A stretch of 64,000 nt of DNA, from NCBI RefSeq assembly GCF_021018895.1, contig NC_079376.1, positions 22,562,001 through 22,626,000 of the forward strand. The letters are read 5' to 3'. Positions 38,774 to 50,990 of the stretch are shown here, in pieces; position 1 is the stretch's first letter; every line of letters starts with the position of its first letter. The translations under genes were made by a program, and so were the position numbers. This DNA comes from Seriola aureovittata (lineage: Eukaryota > Chordata > Actinopteri > Carangiformes > Carangidae). The notes under the pieces are model-generated. The model was not told the origin of the DNA. It worked only from the letters and a program-made list of their open reading frames with translations, and did no database searches.

Positions 38774-41700
38774 AGTATTTATGTGTCTGTCTCTGACTGT
38801 CGTAAAAGGTTTTCCTTTGAAAATCTATGTGTGTGTTTTCTCAGCATCAACTGAAATGAACTGACTCCTGACTAAAACTGTACTAAAACATATAGTGGGG
38901 TTGCTTGCACAGCAATCCCACCAGTTAATAATAATCAGCAACACTAATAACAACGAACTTCCATTTACTGTAGGTGAAATAAGTGCTTAGTAATTGACAA
39001 ATGTTTTATATTAAATCAGATGTTCACAGGTAAAACAAAACATCAACAACAAAAAACTTGTGTACTTTTGTGTTTTGGTTTATGTCTTTGAACCAGATGT
39101 GTAGCTCTTCAATAAAGATGCTCATTAAATAATATTACTAGCTAATAACAACAAAAATCAACAGTCAGCAGGATGTTATGTCTGGAATTATGTTGTTTCC
39201 GTACATGTGGCAAGTTGCCAGTTAGGTAGGGGGGCATCCACTATGTAATGCTGACATGTTCAGAACTGCTGTTTATGTTTGTGTTTATTTTTTCTCTAAA
39301 CCTTGAATGGCAGGTTAATAGTTTTTCAGTTTTATAATTAGTAATAGGTGGAAGGTCAACTAAATCAGTGGGACTCTAACTGGCATCTGGCTGCCAGATT
39401 GGAGTTGAGTACCTGTGGATGTGGGAACTTGGACATGACACAATTTCCCATAGTAGTGAATTTGGTGGACCTGGTGATATGAATTAGACAGAGTTATTAG
39501 AATACAGTCTGCAGTATACAGTATGCCTCAGTGATGGATTTTTTTTTTCTCTCAGGTCCACAGCTGTCTATGGGAAAGCAAGAGGCCTTTGAGACCTTCA
39601 CAAGGGACCATGAGGACTATTTGACTATTGACGACAACAAGAACCTAATCAAACAGAGGTAGGTGACCAGTTGTTAGACAGTGATTAATTCACATCCTGA
39701 TCCTGAGACAATATGAGCACGTTTTTGTCAACGTCATCCTGTATGTTGTATTTGTTTTTAGATCTCACTCATTGCTGTTCTCTCATATATCACAGAGGAA
39801 CATTTGAGCGGTCATTTAAAGACCCTGTATAGATCACACAGAAACATACACTACGCATTCATATACTGTACATCCAGCAACACAACTTCCTTAAATGTTT
39901 GATACCACCATGAAAACTACTGTACCTCTGAGAATCTACTTTTCATCAAATACATTATTGAATCATTTTTGTATTAAAAATTTTAAATTAAACATTTTTC
40001 CAGTATTCTGATCATTTTTCAAAAGGTGCTGTATTTCATTGAGAACTGTCACTAAAGCCAGAAAGTCCTGCCCCTTGGCCATTAACAACGTATAGTAGGT
40101 GTAGGTGGCATGTTTGATTTTCATTAGGATTATTAGCACCTGTGTGGGCTGCTAGATTTTATAAAAGTATTGATTTGGTCTGAAATCCCAAAAACTTGCA
40201 AAAGCCTCTCTAAGTACATGCTGATGTTTTTATGTAATGCATCACTTCAAATTTTTTATAGCCTACAATATAAAAAAGATCTCATTGCGTTGTGCATGCT
40301 TATTGTTATTTTACTTTATTCAGTCTATCTTTTTTTTTTTTTTGCTGCCATTGCCCATTAACGTGTATAATATTGTGAACAGGTCAGCTGAGGCCAAAAA
40401 ACTTTGGGAACAACAGAATGAAGCCAGAAACAGAATCAGTAAGTTGTATCGACAAAGTTTCTGAGATCACATCACATTTAGGAGCTGTGAACACATTAAA
40501 TTCCACATTTCACTGTCATCATCATCATCATCATCATCATCCTAATGGCAAATAAGAAACTGTGGCACAAGCCCTATGTTGGATGCTGACAATTTTTGTT
40601 ACTGTTCTTTGGCTCCCTAAACACACCAGCCTACGTACCTGCCTGGAAAACGTTAATGAACAGATCACTGTCGGAGTTCCGTCTCCCTGGAGCGTAGAAA
40701 TGTCGTTCAGCACATTCCTGAACTTTTCCAGGACTGAGAGCCGTTCTGATTTCCACCCACCTAGTCTTCCAACCTGTACTTTTTACTAGACTGTCTCAGG
40801 CTGTTTTATGGCAACTCTTTAAGCACACCCCTGTGTTCTTCTGGGTAATGTCCTTGACAGGTAGCCTTACTATGCCAAAATGAGGCCTGGCATAAACCCT
40901 AGGTTCAGACTGTGCTGAACGAATCCAAAGTTTACGGCTTTGGTCCGGAGTTTCACTGATGTGGTATGTGCGTACATGTATATACTAGCGTGTGTTTGAC
41001 ACAGATCAGTCTGTTAACTGCTTAGTTTATTATTTAGATATAAAAGATTATTTAGAATGCTTCATAGCTAAAGTCCAGACTGATTTGATGCTACTTTATT
41101 CAGTAATGTGTCATAATCCGTTACGTCCACGGGGATAAGAACACAAGCCCTGTCACCAGTGTCAGTAAGTTTAAACGAGTTCACTGCACTTTGGTTGAAT
41201 TTTCCAGCAAAGTCAAAGTGAAAAATGTGTTATTAGGGCTCGATCTGGTTTGCATTTACTGTTGCAAGCTACATTTATGAATTTCCCTGGACGATGTGTG
41301 TTTGTGGCTCATTACACATGCCGCTGAAATGGATAGGTTTACCTCACACCAGTGCCTGGCATCATGGCTGCCTCAGATCACGCTTGGTGGTTTGGTAGCG
41401 TTTGCCTGTTACCCTCATACATGCCAGCATACATTTATCACCCTTGCAATTTAATTTTTTTTTTTTTTTTTCAGGACTCAGTCTGTGAGGTGCTGACATA
41501 ACCATATCTCAGACGTGTCATACATCACACAAAAATCACTTATGACAGACAGCATGTAGAATATTAACTCTTCAAATGTGTTGTGCAGACATCATCACTG
41601 TGTGAAGAACTCGATTTTAACTAATTTAACATAGTTTTTTGATGAGATTTATTAACCTACCCAAGTTTGGAAAAACCTCCAAATCTTGATGCTGTCAAAT

Positions 41701-44700
41701 ATTATTACATTGTTAGGTGCACAGAGCTGCATTCTTCCTAGATGAGAGACAGTGTTTTTAGTGGAAGGTGGTTGCCTCTTCTGGCTGGAAAGTAGAACCA
41801 TAATATTTAGTTCAGTATGTTTCCTTGCCATCTTGGACGCCCTGCTTGGAAATTTTACACTACCTTTGTCTCATGGTTAATGTAGAACATGGAAACAGTT
41901 AGCATAATATAGACAAAAGTGTTGTGCTGCTTTTTCTGATGGATGTACCCAGCATGAGGGTCAGTAGTAGGAGAGAAAGGGAGAGGCGGTAGCCCGTGGA
42001 GACATCAGTGTATAAACATTTCCCTGGTTTACAGTATTGTTCTTGGCCACAGCGTACTGCTTTGGAATCCAATCCCACTGGAGGAGCATACGTTCTGAGC
42101 CCTTAGGTCCAAAAAGTGCAAGCATATATATTTATTCAGAGGGATCAGCGATGCACATCTTCTACAGCATGAAAGGTGTAGGGCAGCTGGAAATGAGCAG
42201 CATCTCTTGATTTCTCTGCCAGATGTGGAGGGATTTATGCGGTACCGTCCTACATGGAGCATCTGTTATCTGCTTTGGGACCACTTTCATCTGCTCACCT
42301 TCGCTGAAGTGACCCAAAGACCCAAGGATTTTGAGACAGATTGCAAGGAAACTGTACTGGAGCCTAAAATGTATGTCAATGCCAAGAATATTGTTCCGAA
42401 GCTCTTGAGGAGGAAGATCGCAGGAAGAATGTAACTTGATTTCTGCTTTGGATGTGGTCTTTTCAACCAACAGCCACTAGATTTAACATGACTGTTGCAA
42501 TGATTTACTTGCATCATGTTATCAGCTGCTCATCAGAGTAGTTTATGTAATGTCCTTGGTTTAGGTTATGGCCACAGACGACGCTGTCTTGGAACACATC
42601 TGTCCAATAAAAACACACAACATTGAGTCCAACTCTCAGTTTAGTATTAACAGCCTTTTATATGTTTCCTTTCCTTTCCTGCAACTCTTGTAGTTGTAGT
42701 TTATTAGTCAAATGATTTTTGTGAATGTTAATATTTCTGCCCAGGATTTTCACATTTGTGCACTTCATTCTTCATGTACACTTGAATCGTCACCCGCTCA
42801 GACATTGAGAAGCTGGAGAGCTTGTATGATGCTTGGATCTTGAGCTTACTGTGGTATTTGTGCGGCATATCACATTTAACCTCCATGCCACAAAAATCAC
42901 CAAATATTTATTGAGGCTTGTAGCTTGAAACCGGTCCTTAAAGACGACAGCATGTCTCCTGATGATGTGGGGGGAAACCCTGCATGGTTTGGAAGAGGTT
43001 GTGCTGTTGAGCTCACAGTCTTGTCCTGGGAGGGATATAGGAGCACTGAAGTGTAATGAAGTATTGCAGTAAGCACACCGCACACCACTATTACTTGACA
43101 CGTATGCAAATGTATCTTAATGGAATTTTTCTTGACAGTGGAGGTCAGAAATTCTGTTAACTTGCAATCAGTTTCGCTGCTTCAACAGACTGTAATGAAC
43201 AAAAACAATGTTGTGTTGTTGTTGCAGTTATGTGTATTTTTAGTAGTATGTCCAACAGCAATAGCCATGTTCACTCACCCTTATTTCAGATTACTTGATC
43301 AGAATATTGCACAACAGAATGAAGGCATAAACATCATGGTTTATGGTGGCCCTCAGAACGCAACGCACTATAACTTACACTGTTACACTGCATTCAGCAT
43401 CATGATACAGTAAATCAGCTCTAAATTGGCCTGAGAGCTCAACTCAACTCAATGCAAATAGACAAAGCACAAGCAAATTCAGAAAACAACTTAATCAATT
43501 TGACAACACATACGTTACAAATATACACGACACAACCAAATAGACAAATGTGCTGCTTGTGCTTTGTCTGTTTGCATGTGTTTTCTTGAGTTGAGTTGAG
43601 CTGTCAGGGCAATTTAGAGCTAATTTATTGTATCATGATGCTGAATGCAGTGTAACAGTGTAACTGCACTCAGCAGCCCTGTGTGTTCCTTATGTTGCTG
43701 CCATGTGCTCCCAGCATGTCAGTATGGAATACTTATGGTATAAATATTTCTTTATTCTTTTATGCTATTATGAGAAAATGCGACTATACATCAGTGAGCG
43801 GTGGCTCATTTGTGACAGTTGTGTCTGTTGAGAAGACGTGGGCTTCCTATCTGACCACAATGTGAAGCCACAGGGCGTCTCACTTCATTTACATTCCCAG
43901 CTCTCCAACCAACTGACTTTGTATGAAAACACATGGCTTTGTGAAGGGCTTCCAACCATGGTTCATACTCCATAGTATGTGGAAAAACACTGCCATCACA
44001 GGCACAATATGTCCCTGTTCGTGTCATTTATTACGTTTCAGCCCATCCATTCACGTCTCCACTGTCAACTGAAACCTCAAATGGTAGTTTACTTTAAAAA
44101 AAATCTTTGCAAAGAGTTTTGAAAGATTAGCTGACCAGTGTGTTGCATGGGCAAATTGCAAACTGCTTTAAAGTATTCAGCAGTGATGCTGAGGGTTGAT
44201 GTTGAATAATAATAATATACGAGAGACTCAGCTTTACTCAAGGTCATTTCAGCAGGACAGATGTTTGTCTTACGTTCTTGCAGTGTCTTCATCTTCCCTT
44301 TGACAAAGCAAGAGCTCTAATCCAACTGTTCTATGGCACCATGAGAGGTGTTGCATGAAAGGTATCTCCACACAGCACGCTTTTGCAAAACGATACGTCA
44401 TCTGGTTTTCTCATTTTTGAATCTCAGCTTTTAAATTGGCGACAGGATCGTATTTCAGAAAGAGACACAGCCCGGCATGATGTATATATGTATAAGACCT
44501 GAGGGGTTTTTAATGGGAACCCACCACAGAGAATACTGCCATTCAGCTTCCCTTTTATCATTCAGTCTGCCTCATAATTATCCTGGTCATTCACTTATCT
44601 CAATATCTGACACTGGAGCCGTTTTCTTTGATCTCGATGTGAAATTATCCACCTATAGTAAATGTATCCTGAACGTTCCTATTATTTCGATCATCTGGTG

Positions 44701-47700
44701 TAGATAGAAATCAGATACGGCTTAAACGATATATGTTTTAGTCCATTTACTTTATAGTTATCCTTTGCCACTGAAGCATTGCGTCACAAATTGAATGTCT
44801 TCATTAGAGCAGGCGTAACAGATATAACAGACAAATTACTTATACATGTGTCACCCCAGTATTACTGCCATAAGTGACCCGAAAAGCCTCCATCATGTCA
44901 CTTCCTGGCTCACTGGAGTCGCAAGAGTTCATTTTGAGGTCTGAGTAACCCAGCAGTACATCCTGTCTTAAGATGATGTTGTGCACAAAAACTCAATGAC
45001 AAGTTCATCAGTGAAAGAACTGTGAATTATTTACACAAAAAAGTTAGAAGTTAGAATTTGTTTGTGTAAAAACAGTTTAGAGACAATAGATGACTGAACA
45101 ACACTGAAAAACATGGCATGGCTGTGAGCTGAAACTGCTTACTCAAAATATCTCTGGTGGAGGATGATTAAAGCTGTTTTGTTGTTACACACAGTACTTC
45201 CTGTTTACTGGATACTGAGAAGTGGAACTGGTGCACCAGCTTAAAAATATGTTATGATCAGTGTATATGCCAGCTAATAAATTATAAGAAACTACAGAAA
45301 TGCCAAACTAGGTTTCAGGTCATTTAGAAACAGTGTCATAATCACATAGTTTGTCCACCAGGGAGCAGTGACAGGTTGATTTTTACATTATAAAATGTCC
45401 CACTCAGTGTGTATCTGTCACAGTTTTTGAAAACAAATCTAAGGGATTCATAACAGAAGATTGTTTATGTTATGCATTTATGTCCAAAAATAAAATTACT
45501 ATCAGCAGATATATTTTTTAACTTCTAAATCTCAATATCAGTCTCAGCCTCAAAAATCCAGTCACGCTACAGATGTTTTGATGCACTTTAGTTGGCAAAG
45601 CAGACTATGTGAGAACTGGTTTGCAGAAAATTTGTCTTTTTAATGTATATGTCTTGTGCAAAATGTTTTTAGAATCAAAAAAATGTAAATCTGTCTTTTT
45701 CAGATGAGTTGAAGAAGCAGTTAGAGATGCGGAGGAGGCAGATGGCAGCTCATGGTAAGCTCAAACTGAGAGTGGATGTTCCAGCAACAAAACTTAAACC
45801 ATGTGTCTATAGAAGAGCAGCATAAAATCCACATTTATCTACCCACACCAACAGCTAAACAATGCATGGACACTTGAAGCAATTAACTCATCACATGCAG
45901 AATCTCCACATCCTGCTCTCCTGCCTGCTAACAGAGCTGACAGTAACTGAGAATCTCTGACTACTAAACTCTGACAGTTGGCTCCACAGCCTTTCAACTG
46001 AGAGGATGAACAAAGCTGTCACAAGTGGAAACTCTTTTATCATCTTTTTGATATTGAACTCCTTTTAGAACAACGTGGTAAACATTGTGAACACATTGTG
46101 GGTTCCCTTGAACTGTATGTGAAGCAGTGCCCACTTCAAAGCCTTTGCAGCCAGCCTCAGTGACTGAAAGCTTGGTGACCAAAGACTGGGCGGCACAACT
46201 CTGGGACTCCTTCATTTACTCTTTTCTGACTGTTTTGATCAGTGACATAAACGCTTTGATGAGGAAATTTGGTTGTAAAGCATACAAACATGTCCCTCCA
46301 GTTCGGACGCCAAAAGGCTTTTCTTGTTATTTTGAGTCCCGCATCAGAGAGCGCTTCACAGCAGCCTGGCTTCTATTATCCAGGGCCAATATTTAAAAGG
46401 TTGTCTTTGAAGGAAATGCTCTCACATGTACACAACACAGGCATACTAGCTTCTGGACTTAAAACAAAAAAAAAAAACAGATTTTATCCACAGTACAGCC
46501 ACATTGTTATCTTTCTGCTCTCTGCCTGTCCAATTCTACTTTAGGTGTGATGGGGAATTCCACAGAGGCTGAGGACGAGGTGGACTCTGTGGAAGAAAAC
46601 CTGCGCAAACACATTGAGCAAGAAAAGAAAGCGTGAGTGTACTGAAAGTGCATGTTAATGTATAAACGTACCATGTTTTCATGGTTTCTCCCAAGACCCT
46701 GCTCATCAAAACATGCGGGACATGTATGCTGGTGCAAGACCATGAAGTGCTTTAAAAACAAGTAAAAGAATGCAACCAATGTAGGGACTTTAAAACACGT
46801 GTGATGTGTTCTCTCCCTCTGGTCCTGGTCAGCACCCGGGCAGCAGAATTCTTAATCAGCTGAAGCTGGTTTATAACATTTTTGGGTAGACCGGATAGGA
46901 GAGCATTACAATAGTCAAGTCTGCTGGATATAAAAGCGCTCATTACTTTTTCCGTGTCACTCTGTGTCACCGTTGTGTCCCTGCTTAGATTGATAAGACT
47001 GCAGATGCTGTGTCACATTGACAAAAGATGAATTTGGTGCTGCTAATGTCTCCCGTCAGTTACAAGAGCACCATTGACCATCTGAAAGCATTGAGGACAG
47101 AGATTGAGCACCTGCAGCTGTTGCTGGAGAGGGCAAAGGTCAAGCTCCAGAGGGACTTCCATAGGTGGTGGACCCAGGAGGCTTCAAGTGTGCAGGTGAC
47201 TGGCCTTACCTTCCTCTATCTGTCTGTGTGACAACACCACATAAAGCTTCTGTAACATGATGTAACTGCCAGTTTAGCACGTCAAAGATGTTCATGACAT
47301 TAGACAGGAAGGCTTGTCTGTTCATTTTAGCCCCTGTATTTATGGATGTTTTCTTTAGTGTGTTTTCTGAGTATTGGCCTCTATGGACATATTAGTGCGT
47401 GTCAGGTGATGTGCATGTGTCTCTAACTTAAGAGGCCTTTATGGCACCAGTGTGACCCTTGCAACCTCTGTTCAACATCATGTTGAATGGGCCCTGGTGG
47501 GAAGATAAGTAGGAGGCAAATACATAGAAACACATGTGACCCATACAAAGGCCCGGAGAGCAGCTCAGAGGCAAGACAGCAACAGCATCAATACATAGTC
47601 TCAGCAGTTCAAATGTTAACAAGGACAACATGTTCATGAGGTTTCACAGCAGCACAGTGGGGGATAAGAAGTGAGTCAGTGTTTATTTCAGTCCGAAATA

Positions 47701-50615
47701 ATAGCTTCGTGTTTGTGCTTAAATACTTAGACTTAGACTTGTTCTGTACAGTGACAGCCTGTGTTTACAAAAGCTTGGATGACCAGAAAATTCACAAATC
47801 ACACTGACTAACAAAGAAGTCGGTCTCTGGATTCACACTCACACACTTTGCTTGGCCTTGATGGCTGTTGCGCACATTTGAGAAAGCAACCACAAAGAAG
47901 ATGTTAAGCAGCAACATCTGACCAGCAAACACTGCTAGCTTCTCCTCTTGGGGTTAGTTCTTATGAATGGAGAACAATATCTCACTCACATCTGAGCAGC
48001 GTTTGGGAATTTATAACTGAATGACAAAGAGGAAGTCTGACAGACAGACCTTACATGTGCAGTTTTGATCTTTCCGGCAGGAAGCAGTCTGTTTTCCTCG
48101 CCAGTACATATATAACAGGCTCAAGCATTTATTGTTCTGTTTTTGACAAACAGCACACATGTAATGGATTAAACTTTGAGTTAGAGATACGTTGGAGCAA
48201 GAGGACACAAAATACCTTGGGCCCTCTCCTCCCTCTCGCTGTGCGTTGCATATGGCCACATGGTGTTTAACTTTCATCAGCATGGAATAGTGTTTTTGCT
48301 CAGAATTTCTGTAGAAAAATTTCATTCATTTTTCTCAATGATTATGACCAAGGAACCTCGGTCAGAGGCCTCAGCCAGATGTCACACAGGGTCACCAGGT
48401 GGAAACTTGCAGCCATCGTCACCCAGCACTCCAGCATTAGGGTGAGACACTTGCTCTGTGATTGATGAAAAAGCTGACTGACTGTGTTTTGTCTGTCCTT
48501 CAACCATCATTACCGCAGCAATCAGTAATTGCAATTAAAAGTGTGGATGATTACCTTTAGTTGAAGTGGTCATGGCATTAAAACATTCAGTTTGAGTCTC
48601 TGCTGAGCCGAGCAACTGATTACATACAGCAACCAGAGAAGTTACAAGGAGAAAAGCCTTCCCGTCAATGACTCATTCCTTCTTAATTCTCTAATGTCTT
48701 TTACCCTTCCACCGTCTGTGTTTGAATGACCAACTTGTTTCCATGGAACAAATATTGAACAAATGTTAAAAGGTAATATTATTGGTGTTTTTTTGTTTAC
48801 ACTGTAATTTGTCATTTAGCAATGATACAGGTCGTTTTCAACATCTCATGTCTGCCATGAAAAAAGCCTTTGATGACCCAGATATCGTATCACATTCAGA
48901 GACAATGACTGTGACATATGTCCAGGCTGTGTCTAAACATCTTCAATACTCAGACTGCATCAGGGTGTGTACAGGTCTTTAGGAGCTTTAAAAAGCATCG
49001 TATTCAGTTTCCTAAAAACCTTTCCTGCTGTAGGCATTAATGTGAGTTATAAAATGTTTTTGTAGTTGGTTGCCGGCTGTCAGGACATGTTATACACTGT
49101 GACAGGGTATTGTTCATGTAGGAGGCTGTTCAGTCGCTTTGCGTGGTCAGCCAGCGACATCAGACTTGTAGCAAACACAGCTGTCTCTACAGCTAGCTAC
49201 AGTAGCTAGGAAGATCTGATAATTGGCTAATGTTGATTCTGACAAAAACCTACATGAACTTCAGTGGATTAATCATTTTTAATTCATCTATCCAGGATAG
49301 ATTGTAATGTTCTCCTGTAAGTACTGAACAATGTGATATAGTAATAAATAATTCTGGGCCATATTTTTCTTACTGGTTTTACATCATGCTTTCATGCTTT
49401 ACATGGTTTGACTTTAAACACATATTACATTTTATTCTATGTGGCATTAAAAAGTCTGTTAAGTTAAAAGTGAATTTAGCCTGTGTTTGAACGCTGTGCA
49501 ACTACTATGCATTGTTGCTCTTCTTGTGGTTAAGATAAGAACATGTGATGATACTAGAACAATATGAGACATCAGTGAGATACAGTGTGCAGCTACTGTG
49601 GAGCCACCATGTGAGTTTCATCTGGACATTAGTCTGTGCTGCACCTACAAATCATTATGCTGTCACGGCCTACGTGAAATGCTTTCTTTACTCATATAGT
49701 GCACCTGGTCTGAGCAGCACTGTGAGAGACTACCCAGCAGACCGAGACCCAAATCCAGACTGTTCCACCTCTTCTGTTCACAATCTCAGGTCTGCCTATC
49801 TTCACTTCTTCACTTCCTAATCTCCTTTTTGTTTGTTAAAGGGTTTTGCTGGATTATACTGTATGTCACACTTTGTCCTAATCATCATAACATTGTAATT
49901 ATTGCACATGTGAATTTCAGAAGCTTCAATCCCACAAGCGTACCTCAGTTAACACCTGTCCCAGATACGTCCCCAGATGGCAGACTGACTGACTACACTC
50001 CCTCATCTGAGTGGAGGTACATGAGGGGCAGGCTTATTGGATATTAATTAATGGCTTTGAAAACAATAGATTTAGTTTTTGTATGATATTATTCATTTTA
50101 GAACATTTAACTTGCTGAGGAAAACCCTCCGACTGAGATTTGCAATTTAGAAACGAATAACTTCACTGGGATCTGTTAAAATAAGATGAAGCCACTGTGA
50201 AAATGACTTATGTGACATCCATTATCTTATGCTCACATTATGATTTACCAAGACAAAGTTTATTTGAGTACCGTGCATGTTTACATTTCTTTAAGTGTAC
50301 ACCCAAATACAAACAATACAGAAGCATGTCCTTTATGTTTGCAGTAGTCCTTAAATCTATAGATACAGCTGTGCTGTGTTTTCTCTCCACTTATGAATGT
50401 GGCCATAACTTGTTATTTCTTTGTGAAGTAACGTCTCCAAACTCTATCGAGCGCTGCTGCTGGAATCATCTTTTTACAAGCACAGTAAAACGTTCGGTGC
50501 ATTACATTAATGCTTTTGTTCGTCTCCACCAACCATGAGTGGCATAGAGAGATTGTTAACTTATTCCCTTTAAGCTCCTGGAACAAGAACAGTTAACACA
50601 TTTTACAGCAGTGGT

Positions 50616-50703
<88 letters not shown>

Positions 50704-50945
50704 TCATACTGTACATGCATCCAAACAGCTGTAAGTTAGAGGAATATAAAGTCCATATTTGTGCTACAGAAACTGTGAACTATAAATGCTGATATTATTT
50801 TACATTAAACATATTTACATTTCAGGGACCTTTCTACCACCAAGCTCTCATCATCCTCTATTCCGCTGACTGGAGACCAGCAGACCGACGCTGACATCCT
50901 GGCCTTTGTCAGAGCCAGGCAAAATCTCCTCAACAGAACAGGTAA

Positions 50946-50990
<45 letters not shown>

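Larger units (their letters stand above)
26492..39555 (+). other. kif6: kif6 intron, 13 kb, rich in transposon remnants
   Basis: Largest intron in the window. It holds a SINE-like remnant, an L2/CR1-like LINE fragment, an inverted-repeat cluster with CTGA/CAGT tracts, a Tc1/mariner-like element interrupted by another repeat, and a CT microsatellite. No host exon was recognised inside it. Confidence 0.85.
40439..45703 (+). other. kif6: kif6 intron
   Basis: 5.3 kb of non-coding sequence holding a short CAT repeat and a foldback element. Open frames around 42029-43109 show no recognisable protein. Confidence 0.7.

Noticed and set aside
50197..50538. 113-codon open frame on the + strand
   Set aside because: Sits in a small kif6 intron, with no homology recognised and no matching phases to neighbouring exons.
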